64,000 nt of DNA from Pseudomonas migulae NBRC 103157. Its GTDB lineage: Bacteria > Pseudomonadota > Gammaproteobacteria > Pseudomonadales > Pseudomonadaceae. The translations under genes and the position numbers were made by a program. Positions 48,654 to 56,672 of this stretch are shown here, one piece after another. The notes beneath the pieces are model-generated. The model saw only the letters and a list, made by a program, of their open reading frames with translations, did no database searches and was not told where the DNA came from. The DNA lies in assembly GCF_002091715.1 (NCBI RefSeq), contig NZ_BDAG01000019.1:53873-117872 (forward strand), read 5' to 3'. Within the stretch, counting starts at the first letter, position 1. Each line of letters opens with the position of its first letter.

Positions 48654-48918
48654 GGGATCACTCCTATCCGACAATTTAAAGATATCGGCTTCTCGATGAG
48701 TGCAACAAAAGTAGCACGTGGTAAAAGACAAAAGCGAATTCCTCATCAGGGGTGGTTGTGGCTGCCTCCAGCGTAGCCACGGAACCCAAACTGAAAGCCT
48801 GAAATATGTGAGCATTTGCGACATCGCAGCGCCCCACTAAAATCTTTTCCTGCTTGATAAAAGCTGTATTCGACTCCAGATCAGCGTCATGGATTACCCA
48901 TTTATTCAGAGCCCGATT

Positions 48919-49353
48919 ATGTCCGACCCACTCCTCATCCCCTGCCCCCACTGCAACGGCCTCAACCGCATTCCCGCCGAGCGCCTCGGCGACCACCCGA
49001 AATGTGGCCGCTGCAAGGCCGAGGTCTTGCTGAGCAAGCCGTTCGAATTGAAACAAGGTGACTACGCCAGTCAGATCAAGGGCGATCTGCCGTTGCTGGT
49101 GGACGTGTGGGCGGACTGGTGCGGGCCGTGCAAGTCGTTTGCGCCGGTGTTTGAGCAGGCGGCCGGTCAGTTGGCAGGCAAGTGCAGGCTGGCGAAACTG
49201 GACAGCGAGGCTAATCAGCAGTTGTCGGCGCAGCTGGGAATTCGCTCGATTCCAAGTCTGATTCTGTTCAAGAACGGCCGGGAAGTGGCGCGCCAAAGCG
49301 GTGCCTTCCCGTTGCCGCAGTTGATGAGCTGGTTGCGTAGCCAGGGAATTTAA
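48919..49353 (+). CDS. trxC: Thioredoxin TrxC (thioredoxin 2, zinc-ribbon type)
   Basis: A 144-residue cytoplasmic disulfide reductase. The N-terminal zinc ribbon has two CxxC pairs (IPCPHCNGLNRIP and HPKCGRCKAE), and the thioredoxin domain carries the active site DVWADWCGPCKSFAPVF (WCGPC). The ATG at 48919 gives MSDPLLIPCPHCNGLN, the typical TrxC start; an in-frame ATG at 48889 would add ten residues. TrxC is usually induced by oxidative stress (OxyR), but no operator was identified here. Stands alone, followed by a REP pair. Confidence 0.95.
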   Translation: MSDPLLIPCPHCNGLNRIPAERLGDHPKCGRCKAEVLLSKPFELKQGDYASQIKGDLPLLVDVWADWCGPCKSFAPVFEQAAGQLAGKCRLAKLDSEANQQLSAQLGIRSIPSLILFKNGREVARQSGAFPLPQLMSWLRSQGI

Positions 49354-49368
49354 AACACCGCGATCCAT

Positions 49369-49474
49369 AGTGGGAGCGGGCTTGCTCGCGATGGCGGACA
49401 TTCAGTCAACATCAATGTTGAATGTAAGGACCTCATCGCGAGCACGTCGAATCGTCGCACCGCCGCTCCCACAG
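49369..49474. repeat. REP pair (inverted, partly decayed)
   Basis: AGTGGGAGCGGGCTTGCTCG (49369-49388) and the degenerate partner CGAGCACGTCG...CGCCGCTCCCACAGG (49439-49475) lie between the convergent trxC and parA-like genes. The spacer contains a CAACAT-CAA-TGTTG dyad. Confidence 0.75.
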
Positions 49475-49497
49475 GAGCTCGGTGTTGTCTCCGGGAA

Positions 49498-50268
49498 TCA
49501 GGCGCTTTCGAGCAGGCTGTGCAGCTCGACGAATTGCTGGGTCAACTTGTGCCGTGGATCAAGATGGATCAGCGGCGTATTGGCCTGGTGCGATTCGCGC
49601 ATGCGCACCGAACTTCCCAAATACACCGGCAACACCGGCAAACCTTCGGCAATCAGTTCATCGAGGATTTGCTGGGGCAGGCTCGCACGGGCCTGGAACT
49701 GGTTGACGACGATACCCTCGACCTCCAGCCCTTCGTTGTGGTCGTCCTTCAATTCTTCGATTTCCGCCAGCAGGCCGTAAAGGGCCTGACGCGAAAAGCT
49801 GTCGCAGTCGAAGGGAATCAGCACCCGATCAGCGGCAATCAAGGCTGAAACCGCATAGAAGTTCAGCGCTGGCGGGGTATCGAGGTAGATTCGATCGTAG
49901 TCGCCGTCGAGCTCCTCGAGCAGTTTGCGCAGCTTGTTGATCTTGTGTTTCGCCTCGAGCTTGGGCTGCAAGTCGGCCAGCTCGGCAGTGGCGGTGATGA
50001 CGTGGAGGTTGTCGAATGGGGTTTCGTAGATGTCGACCTGGTTTTTCTTAGAGAACGGGCCCGAAGACAGCGTCTGCTTGAAGAAGTCGGCAATACCCAT
50101 CGGAATGTCATTACCGGTGAGCCCGGTGAGGTACTGGGTCGAATTGGCCTGAGCGTCGAGATCCACCAACAGGGTGCGATAGCCCTCGCTGGCACTGACG
50201 GCCGCCAGATTGCAGGCAATGCTGGATTTGCCTACGCCGCCTTTCTGATTGAATACCACGCGCCGCAT
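49498..50268 (-). CDS. ParA-family ATPase
   Basis: A 256-residue deviant-Walker ATPase. ATG at 50268, with GGAGG on the minus strand nine bases upstream, gives [20 protein letters not shown], which holds the deviant Walker A motif [20 protein letters not shown] and [36 protein letters not shown] follow, as in ParA/Soj. No parB or parS is adjacent, so it is an orphan ParA. Such proteins position chromosomes, plasmids or protein clusters; here the cargo is unknown. A similar gene lies in this region in PAO1 as I remember it (near PA5028), so it is probably core and not part of the pigment operon. Confidence 0.88.
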   Translation of the reverse strand: MRRVVFNQKGGVGKSSIACNLAAVSASEGYRTLLVDLDAQANSTQYLTGLTGNDIPMGIADFFKQTLSSGPFSKKNQVDIYETPFDNLHVITATAELADLQPKLEAKHKINKLRKLLEELDGDYDRIYLDTPPALNFYAVSALIAADRVLIPFDCDSFSRQALYGLLAEIEELKDDHNEGLEVEGIVVNQFQARASLPQQILDELIAEGLPVLPVYLGSSVRMRESHQANTPLIHLDPRHKLTQQFVELHSLLESA

Positions 50269-50625
50269 GTCAAAACCTCCGTGTATCAAAGAATGACCGA
50301 GTGTAGTAGTCCACGGCGTCGCTTAGCTACCTCGCCGGCACAGGGACTACGCAGTCAGGTGCGAACGCTCACTGAAAAAGCCGTCATCTCGCCCATCAAA
50401 GATGCTCCCGGAGCCGACAGACAGTCGCGATTCGACATGGATAATGGCCAAACGACACCCACCCACGAACCAATCGGTACATTTCGTTGGGCAAAATGTA
50501 ACCAGCATTTGCTACGCGCTCGCCGCACCGGGATAATGCGCGCCACTCGGCGCTCAGCATCACATCAGGTGAACCGCTGTTTTTTTCGACTCGCCGCGTC
50601 AAGAAAGCCCGCAGGGGCGGGATGA
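50269..50625. other. Divergent intergenic region upstream of the aryl polyene operon
   Basis: These 357 bases separate the ParA-like gene from the first pigment gene and must hold the operon promoter. I see no REP, terminator or clear operator. A purine-rich GGGGCGGGATGA stretch at 50614-50625 is the likely ribosome binding region of the first gene. Confidence 0.5.
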
Positions 50626-51351
50626 ATGCCTGTGATCAACTTCAACATCGCCCAATGGCGCGCGTGGGCCCCTGGGCTCGAAAGCGTGGACGATTGGCAG
50701 GCCTGGAGCCGACAACCGGTCGCGCTGCCAAGCTGCGATGCCGCCCCCGACGTCTCGTTCCTGCCGGCCATGCAGCGGCGGCGGCTCAGCCGTCTGGCGC
50801 GGATGGCGTTCAGTGTTGGCTGGCCGTTGGCCGATGGTCGCCCTGACCTACCGTTGGTCTTTATTTCCCGCCACGGCGAAACCCCACGCACCTTCGATAT
50901 CCTCAGCGACCTGGCCGCCGATCAGCCATTGTCACCGACCCAGTTCAGCCTGTCTGTGCATAACGCAGTCATCGGCCTGTGGTCGATCATGCGCGGCGAA
51001 ACCAGCGAAATGACCGCCCTGGCTGCGGCCGGCGATGGCCTTGAACACGGCATGCTAGAGGCGGCGGCACTGCTTGCCGAAGGGGCGCCGGCAGTTCTGC
51101 TGGTGGTCACCGAAGAGCAGCCGCCCGAAGCCTATTCGGCCTGGATCGACGACGTGCCCTTCCCGTACGCGGTGGGTTTGTTGCTCACGCCCGGCAACAA
51201 CTGGCAGCTGTCCCTGAACAGCACTTCGGATGAGTTGTCCAAAGCTCACTGGCCCCATGCCTTGAATCTCTTGCGTACCCTGCTCGGCCAGCAGACCACC
51301 TGCCAACATGCCTGGAAAAATCGTGTATGGACCTGGCAACGCAACCTGTAA
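50626..51351 (+). CDS. Ketosynthase-like chain length factor of aryl polyene synthase
   Basis: A 241-residue truncated ketosynthase-like protein (Ketoacyl-synt_2 type), short compared with the 400 residues of a complete ketosynthase. It shows PAMQRRRLSRLARMAF...PLVFISRHGETPRTFDILSDLAADQPLSPTQFSLSVHNAVIGLWSI, where the HGE...LSPTQFSLSVHNA part is typical of this group, and it lacks the catalytic cysteine. In the aryl polyene systems this protein pairs with a full ketosynthase and helps set chain length (ApeC in E. coli nomenclature as I remember it). It is the first gene of the operon; ATG at 50626 is preferred over an out-of-frame ATG at 50622. Overlaps the next gene by 25 bases. Confidence 0.85.
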   Translation: MPVINFNIAQWRAWAPGLESVDDWQAWSRQPVALPSCDAAPDVSFLPAMQRRRLSRLARMAFSVGWPLADGRPDLPLVFISRHGETPRTFDILSDLAADQPLSPTQFSLSVHNAVIGLWSIMRGETSEMTALAAAGDGLEHGMLEAAALLAEGAPAVLLVVTEEQPPEAYSAWIDDVPFPYAVGLLLTPGNNWQLSLNSTSDELSKAHWPHALNLLRTLLGQQTTCQHAWKNRVWTWQRNL

Positions 51352-52136
51352 GCGAAAAAAACCGCGACGCCTATTACTGGCGTTTGCTGGCCACCGCCGC
51401 AAGCTTCACCCTCTTCGGACTGGGCGGGCTGTGCCTGCGCCTGGTGGTTTTCCCGGTGCTCAGCTGCCTCCCCGGCAATGCGCAGACGCATCGCCTGCGG
51501 GCACGGCAAACCGTCAGCCGCTGTTTCTGGTTTTTCGTCCGATTCATGGCCCGCACCGGCGTGCTGACCTACGACATTGATGGCGCGGAAAAGCTCGGCC
51601 GACCCGGGCAGATGATCATCGCCAATCACCCGTCGCTGATCGATGTGGTGTTCCTGATCGGCCTGGTGCGCCATTCCAACTGCGTGGTCAAAAGCAGCCT
51701 CTGGGAAAACCCCTTTACCCGCGGCCCGCTACGCCGCACCGAATACATCAGCAACGACGGCAGCATGGACATGCTCGATGCCGCGGCCGACGCACTGAAA
51801 AGCGGCCAGACCCTGATCATTTTTCCGGAGGGCACCCGCACCCAGCCCGGTGAAACGCCCTCCTTTCATCGGGGTGCGGCGTCGATCGCACTGCGCGGTG
51901 CGAAAATCCTCACCCCGGTGATCATCAAGGTCAGCCCGACCACATTGACCAAGGCCGAGCCCTGGTATCGGATCCCAAAACGTCGCGTGCACTTCAGTTT
52001 CCGGGTCGGGGCCGATATAGACCCACAGGCCTTCGCTGCACAGGGTCCCGCTCCTCAAGCCTCGCGCAAGCTCAATGAATACTTGCACCACTACTTTATT
52101 AAGGAGCTCGCCGAAGATGAGCGAACTACACCGTGA
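51327..52136 (+). CDS. Lysophospholipid acyltransferase-like protein (PlsC family)
   Basis: A 269-residue acyltransferase with one N-terminal membrane anchor (about 22-45, LLATAASFTLFGLGGLCLRLVV). It has the catalytic HX4D motif in IIANHPSLIDVVFL, and the second block IIFPEGTRTQPGE that binds the glycerol phosphate in PlsC. In aryl polyene clusters such genes are thought to help attach the polyene to a lipid anchor. It overlaps its upstream neighbour by 25 bases and the first ACP gene by 20 bases, so translation is coupled. Confidence 0.85.
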   Translation: MDLATQPVSEKNRDAYYWRLLATAASFTLFGLGGLCLRLVVFPVLSCLPGNAQTHRLRARQTVSRCFWFFVRFMARTGVLTYDIDGAEKLGRPGQMIIANHPSLIDVVFLIGLVRHSNCVVKSSLWENPFTRGPLRRTEYISNDGSMDMLDAAADALKSGQTLIIFPEGTRTQPGETPSFHRGAASIALRGAKILTPVIIKVSPTTLTKAEPWYRIPKRRVHFSFRVGADIDPQAFAAQGPAPQASRKLNEYLHHYFIKELAEDERTTP

Positions 52137-52377
52137 AATCAAAGAACTGATCATCGAAGCCCTCGGCCTCGAAGACATCAGTGCGCAAGACATCGGCGAC
52201 GACCAGAAGCTCTTCGGCGAAGGCCTGGGCCTGGACTCCGTCGACGCCCTGGAGCTCGGTCTGGCGATCCAGAAAAAGTACGGCATCAAAATCGACGCCG
52301 ACGCCAAGGACACCCGCAATCACTTCAGTAACGTGGCGAGCCTTGCGGCGTTCGTCACCGCAAAACAGGCAGCTTGA
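52117..52377 (+). CDS. Acyl carrier protein 1 of the aryl polyene operon
   Basis: An 86-residue acyl carrier protein. The phosphopantetheine serine lies in GEGLGLDSVDALELGLAI (DSVD). The start ATG at 52117 (MSELHREIKELIIEALGLED) has AAGGAG at 52101-52106. It differs clearly from the second ACP (10 bases downstream), so they probably have different partners, one for starter loading and one for elongation; which is which cannot be decided from the sequence. Confidence 0.92.
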   Translation: MSELHREIKELIIEALGLEDISAQDIGDDQKLFGEGLGLDSVDALELGLAIQKKYGIKIDADAKDTRNHFSNVASLAAFVTAKQAA

Positions 52378-52386
52378 GACCGGACC

Positions 52387-52641
52387 ATGCAAACTCGTGA
52401 TGACATTTTCAACACCCTGCGCGATGCCTTGGTCGAACTCTTCGAGCTGGACCCCGAGCGCGTGAGCCTCGACTCCAACCTGTATCAGGACCTGGAAATC
52501 GACAGCATTGACGCGGTTGACCTGATCGACCACATCAAGCGCCAGACCGGCAAGAAAATCGCCGCTGAAGAATTCAAGACGGTGCGTACCGTCAGCGACG
52601 TGGTCGAGGCGGTCTACCGCCTGGTTCAACCCGCCGCATGA
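52387..52641 (+). CDS. Acyl carrier protein 2 of the aryl polyene operon
   Basis: An 84-residue acyl carrier protein with the 4'-phosphopantetheine attachment site EIDSIDAVDLIDHI (DSID). It follows ACP 1 by nine bases and overlaps the membrane protein gene by four bases (ATGA). A paired ACP arrangement is standard in aryl polyene clusters. Confidence 0.92.
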   Translation: MQTRDDIFNTLRDALVELFELDPERVSLDSNLYQDLEIDSIDAVDLIDHIKRQTGKKIAAEEFKTVRTVSDVVEAVYRLVQPAA

Positions 52642-53183
52642 GCCGACTGATCGGCCTTGGCCTGCTGCTGGCAGGCCTGCTGTACCCCTTCGCGGTGTAT
52701 TTCGGCATGGAGCATTTTGCCCCGTGGCAGTTCGGTCTGCTGCTGGGCAGCCTGTGGCTGGCCCGGGCGCTGACGGGCGTGCGCCGGCCGGGAAGCCTGT
52801 GGATGGCAATCGTCGCCATCGTGTTTTGCCTGTTGCTGGCCCTGTTCGACAGCCCCGCCATGCTGCGCTGGTACCCCGTGCTGATCAGCGGCTTCATGCT
52901 GGTGCTGTTCGGGTTGAGCCTGAAATACGGCCCGCCGATGATCGAACGCCTGGCCCGGCTGCGGGAACCACGCTTGCCGGCCAAGGCGATTCGCTATACC
53001 CGCCAGGTCACCATTGCCTGGTGTGTGTTTTTTCTTTGCAACGGTTTGTGCGCCGCCGCCCTGACTCTCTGGGCGCCGCTGAGTTGGTGGATGTTGTACA
53101 CCGGCCTGATTTCCTATGGATTGATCGGCCTGATGTTTGCCATTGAATGGCTTATACGACAACGGGTACGAGGCCACCCATGA
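52638..53183 (+). CDS. Small multi-pass membrane protein (COG4648-like)
   Basis: A 181-residue integral membrane protein with about five hydrophobic segments (residues 3-20, 28-45, 53-72, 78-96, 120-170) and a short basic C-terminus (RQRVRGHP). Proteins like this occur at this place in aryl polyene clusters between ACPs and the AMP-ligase; their function is unknown to me. Start overlaps ACP 2 and stop overlaps the ligase start (ATGA), consistent with an obligate partner. Confidence 0.8.
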   Translation: MSRLIGLGLLLAGLLYPFAVYFGMEHFAPWQFGLLLGSLWLARALTGVRRPGSLWMAIVAIVFCLLLALFDSPAMLRWYPVLISGFMLVLFGLSLKYGPPMIERLARLREPRLPAKAIRYTRQVTIAWCVFFLCNGLCAAALTLWAPLSWWMLYTGLISYGLIGLMFAIEWLIRQRVRGHP

Positions 53184-54862
53184 ATTGGATAAAACTTGAG
53201 CACCTGTTGCTCAAGGCTCAACCGGAACGCGCCGTGACGGCCGATCCGGTGCTGAATCACGCACACTTGTGCGAACAGGCCCTGAGCCTGGCCGCCGGCC
53301 TGCAAGCCCAGGGTGCGCGGCGCATCGCCGTGCACCTTGAGGACGCCGCCGAGCTGGCGATTGCCCTGCTGGGCGCCTGGCGCGCCGGGGTCAGCGTGCT
53401 GCTGCCTGCCGACCTGCAACCGCAAACGCGCCAGCGCTGGTCCGGCGAAGTCGATCTGTGGCTGACGGATCAGGCCGACGACGTGCACCTGAGCGACTAT
53501 CGCCATGCGCCACTGACCGCCGCGGCCCTGGACCTGGATCGCTGCTCACTGAGCCTGTGCACCTCCGGCTCCAGCGGCGAGCCCAAGCGCATCGACAAGA
53601 CCCTGCGCCAACTGGCCAATGAAGTCGAAGCGCTGGAGCAACTCTGGGGTGCCGATCTGGGCGAGGCGTGCCTCATCGGTAGCGTTGCCACCCAGCACAT
53701 CTACGGCCTGCTGTTCCGGGTGTTGTGGCCGCTGTGTGCCGGACGCTCGTTCGTGCGCAAGCAACTGGCCTTTCCGGAAGATTTGCAACGCGCCAGCCGC
53801 GAACACCCGGCCTTTGCATGGGTCGCCAGCCCCGCGCTGCTCAAGCGCATGGGCGACAACCTTGACTGGCCGGCGCTGAGCGCGGTTCGCCGGGTATTTT
53901 CCTCCGGCGGTGCGTTGCCGGCCGAGGCGGCGTTAAGCCTGCAACAACGGCTGCAACAGTGGCCGACGGAAATCCTTGGCAGCTCGGAAACCGGTGGCAT
54001 CGCCTGGCGTCAGGGCAACGATCTCTGGCAAGCCTTTGCCGGCATCGAATTGAGCCAGGACAGCGACGGCGCGCTGCTCATTGCGTCGCCGTATCTGCCG
54101 CCCGGTCATATTGAACACACTGCAGATGCGGCGCGAATCGCCGCCGACGGCCGCTTCGAACTGCTCGGGCGGCTGGACCGGATCGTCAAACTGGAAGAAA
54201 AACGAATCTCGCTGCCGATGCTGGAGCAGGCGCTGATGGCCCACGAGTGGGTCGAGCAAGCACGCCTCGGCGTGGTTCAGGAGAATCGCGCTTCGCTGGG
54301 TGCGTTGCTGGTGCTGAGCGAATCGGGTTTGCATGCCTTGCGCAATCAGGGGCGACGCACCCTCACTCAGGAACTGCGCCAGCACCTCAGCCAGCATTGC
54401 GAAGCCCTCGCCCTGCCACGACGCTGGCGTTTGCTGCGGCAACTGCCGTTCAACACTCAAGGCAAACTGCCTCAGGCCGACGTGGAAGCCTTGCTGCTGG
54501 CGCCGCGCCCGAAAGCACCGCAAGTGCTGGAGCAGGTCGAAACCGATGGCGAGTGGAGCCTGCAACTGGCGATACCACCGGACCTCGCTTACTTCAGCGG
54601 CCACTTCCCCCAGGCGCCGGTTCTGCCCGGCGTGGTGCAGGTGGAGTGGGCGTTGCACCTTGGCCAGCAATTGATGAGCCTGCCGGAAAAATTCGCCGGC
54701 ATGGAAGTGCTGAAGTTCCAGCAACTGGTGCGCCCGGGCGATGAAGTCCAGTTGCACCTGCGCTTCGATCCGGTGCGCAGCAAATTGTACTTCGCGTACC
54801 GCAACGAGACCGCCACCTGTTCCAGCGGGCGGATTTTGCTGGAGGCTTCGGGTGATGCATAA
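53180..54862 (+). CDS. AMP-dependent acyl ligase fused to a hotdog dehydratase-like domain
   Basis: A 560-residue two-domain protein. Residues 1-450 are an AMP-binding acyl-CoA/ACP synthetase with [17 protein letters not shown] (P-loop), [35 protein letters not shown], and [20 protein letters not shown] (hinge). It should activate the aryl acid starter and load it on an ACP. The last 100 residues are a FabA/FabZ-like hotdog ([22 protein letters not shown], HFPxxPVxPG motif with catalytic His), most like the ApeI dehydratase; in E. coli the two are separate proteins as I remember it. The start ATG at 53180 gives [20 protein letters not shown] and overlaps the upstream stop. Confidence 0.88.
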   Translation: MNWIKLEHLLLKAQPERAVTADPVLNHAHLCEQALSLAAGLQAQGARRIAVHLEDAAELAIALLGAWRAGVSVLLPADLQPQTRQRWSGEVDLWLTDQADDVHLSDYRHAPLTAAALDLDRCSLSLCTSGSSGEPKRIDKTLRQLANEVEALEQLWGADLGEACLIGSVATQHIYGLLFRVLWPLCAGRSFVRKQLAFPEDLQRASREHPAFAWVASPALLKRMGDNLDWPALSAVRRVFSSGGALPAEAALSLQQRLQQWPTEILGSSETGGIAWRQGNDLWQAFAGIELSQDSDGALLIASPYLPPGHIEHTADAARIAADGRFELLGRLDRIVKLEEKRISLPMLEQALMAHEWVEQARLGVVQENRASLGALLVLSESGLHALRNQGRRTLTQELRQHLSQHCEALALPRRWRLLRQLPFNTQGKLPQADVEALLLAPRPKAPQVLEQVETDGEWSLQLAIPPDLAYFSGHFPQAPVLPGVVQVEWALHLGQQLMSLPEKFAGMEVLKFQQLVRPGDEVQLHLRFDPVRSKLYFAYRNETATCSSGRILLEASGDA

Positions 54863-54885
54863 GTTTGGTGAGTGCTGCGCACTCA

Positions 54886-54960
54886 ATCGCGAGCAAGCCC
54901 GCTCCCACAGGTGGGCGGCGTCGTACACAAATACGGTGTGGGAACGGGCTTGCACGCGAT
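54886..54960. repeat. REP pair inside the aryl polyene operon
   Basis: TCGCGAGCAAGCCCGCTCCC (54887-54906) and GGTGTGGGAACGGGCTTGCA with CGCGA (54935-54959) are imperfect inverted arms in the only sizeable gap (131 bases) of the operon, between the ligase and glycosyltransferase genes. Confidence 0.8.
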
Positions 54961-54993
54961 GCAGGCGTCTCGGTCTTACAGGCGATACCCAAG

Positions 54994-55728
54994 ATGTATA
55001 ACCCCTGCGCAATCATCCCGGTCTACAACCACGAAACCGCGATCACTACCGTGGTCGACGCAGTGATCGCAAGCAACTTGCCCTGCATTCTGGTGGATGA
55101 CGCCAGTGATCAATCCTGCGCGGCGGTACTCGATCAACTGGCCCGGCGCGAGATGGTTTACCTGATCCGCCTCGCCGCGAACCTGGGCAAGGGCGGCGCG
55201 GTCATGACCGGCCTGCGCGAAGCCTCGCGCCTGGGCTTCAGCCATGCCCTGCAGGTAGACGCCGACGGTCAGCATGACCTGCAAGATATCGCGACCTTCA
55301 TCGAACAATCACGCGCCCATCCGCGCGCGGTGATCTGCGGCTATCCGCAATACGACGCCAGCGTCCCGAAAGGTCGCCTGTATGCCCGTTACCTGACGCA
55401 CGTGATGGTCTGGATCAACACCCTGTCGCTGCAGATTCGCGACTCCATGTGCGGCTTTCGCGTTTATCCATTGCCACCGACCCTGGCGCTGATCGACTCG
55501 GCGAAGATCGGCAAGCGCATGGACTTCGACTCGGACATTCTGGTGCGCCTGGCCTGGCGCAATCAGCCGATGCAATGGCTGCCGACCAAGGTGCACTACC
55601 CGCTGGACGGCGTCTCACACTTCCGTATGTTCCACGACAATGTGCTGATTTCGAGCATGCACACCCGGCTGTTCTTCGGCATGTTGCTGCGAGCGCCGGT
55701 GATCCTCTGGCGAAGGTGGCGGGCATGA
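54994..55728 (+). CDS. GT2-family glycosyltransferase
   Basis: A 244-residue GT-A fold glycosyltransferase of the dolichyl-phosphate mannosyltransferase type. It begins MYNPCAIIPVYNHETAITTVV, then CILVDDASDQSCAAVL (the DD nucleotide motif), AANLGKGGAVMTGLREA, and HALQVDADGQHDLQDI (the DAD metal motif). It lacks C-terminal membrane helices. Such enzymes occur in aryl polyene clusters and may glycosylate the polyene or its lipid anchor. The start at 54994 has no good ribosome binding site because a REP pair lies upstream; translation could be weakened. It overlaps the next gene by four bases. Confidence 0.87.
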   Translation: MYNPCAIIPVYNHETAITTVVDAVIASNLPCILVDDASDQSCAAVLDQLARREMVYLIRLAANLGKGGAVMTGLREASRLGFSHALQVDADGQHDLQDIATFIEQSRAHPRAVICGYPQYDASVPKGRLYARYLTHVMVWINTLSLQIRDSMCGFRVYPLPPTLALIDSAKIGKRMDFDSDILVRLAWRNQPMQWLPTKVHYPLDGVSHFRMFHDNVLISSMHTRLFFGMLLRAPVILWRRWRA

Positions 55729-56672
55729 GCATCAACGCAGACAAAGAACACTGGGCCGACCGCCAGGAGCGCGGCAGTTTCTGGCTGATGAAGCTCACCG
55801 CGTTCGGCGCCAAGGTTCTCGGTCGCCGACTGTTGAGCCCGCTGTTGTACGGCATTGTCCTGTACTTTTTTCTGTTCGGTCGCAGTGCCCGCCACAGCGC
55901 CTGGCAGTACCAGCAACGCCTCGCCGACTGGAGCGGCCGCAACGAACTGCGCCCGACTCACTGGCGCGTGTTCGGCCAGTTCATGGCCTTCGCCGATTCG
56001 ATGCTCGACAAACTCGATGTGTGGAACGGCAAGCTGAGCATCGAGCAGATCGAAATCATCGACCCGGCCTTGCTGCGCAATCAGTTGCGCGGCAGCCGCG
56101 GGCAGCTGCTGGTGGGCGCGCATCTGGGCAATCTCGAGGTGTGCCGTGCGCTGGCGGAGATCGGCGAAAAGGTCACGATGAACGTGCTGGTGCACACCAA
56201 GCACGCCGAGCAGTTCAACCGTTTGCTCGGCGAAGCCGGGGCGACCAATCTGCGGCTGATTCAGGTCAGCGAACTGGACCCGGTGATCATGCTGCAACTG
56301 CACGAGCGCCTGGAGCGCGGCGAGTGGCTGGCGATTGCCGGTGATCGCGTACCGTTGCATGGCGGGCGCAGCGTGACCGTGGATTTCCTTGGCCATCCGG
56401 CAAAGTTTCCGCAAGGGCCGTGGCTGCTGGCGGGGCTGTTGAAATGCCCGGTCAACCTGCTGCTGTGCCTGAAGAAACCCGACGGCGATTATCGACTGAC
56501 CCTCGAACCGTTCGCCGATGCGATCACCTGGAAACGCAGCGACCGCGAACAGGTCATTCATCAGTGGGCCACCCGCTACGCCGAACGCCTGGGTCACTAT
56601 TGCCTTGAAGCGCCTCAACAATGGTTCAACTTTTACCCTTTCTGGAAGACCGATGACGACGCCAACGCTTGA
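55725..56672 (+). CDS. LpxL/HtrB-like lipid acyltransferase
   Basis: A 315-residue lysophospholipid/lipid A-type acyltransferase. One N-terminal membrane segment is visible (about 38-55, LLYGIVLYFFLFGRSARHSA). The catalytic core includes QLLVGAHLGNLEVCRAL (the HX4E motif, H-L-G-N-L-E) and WLAIAGDRVPLHGGRSVTVDFLGHPAKFPQGPWLLA. In related clusters it is often fused or adjacent to the glycosyltransferase. It probably acylates the glycolipid carrier of the pigment in the inner membrane. It starts inside the glycosyltransferase stop (ATGA) and overlaps the lyase gene by 20 bases. Confidence 0.86.
   Translation: MSINADKEHWADRQERGSFWLMKLTAFGAKVLGRRLLSPLLYGIVLYFFLFGRSARHSAWQYQQRLADWSGRNELRPTHWRVFGQFMAFADSMLDKLDVWNGKLSIEQIEIIDPALLRNQLRGSRGQLLVGAHLGNLEVCRALAEIGEKVTMNVLVHTKHAEQFNRLLGEAGATNLRLIQVSELDPVIMLQLHERLERGEWLAIAGDRVPLHGGRSVTVDFLGHPAKFPQGPWLLAGLLKCPVNLLLCLKKPDGDYRLTLEPFADAITWKRSDREQVIHQWATRYAERLGHYCLEAPQQWFNFYPFWKTDDDANA

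Noticed and set aside
50622..50846. ATG at 50622 as start of a separate small gene
   Set aside because: Out of frame with the chain length factor, Arg/Ala-rich translation, and lies wholly within that gene.
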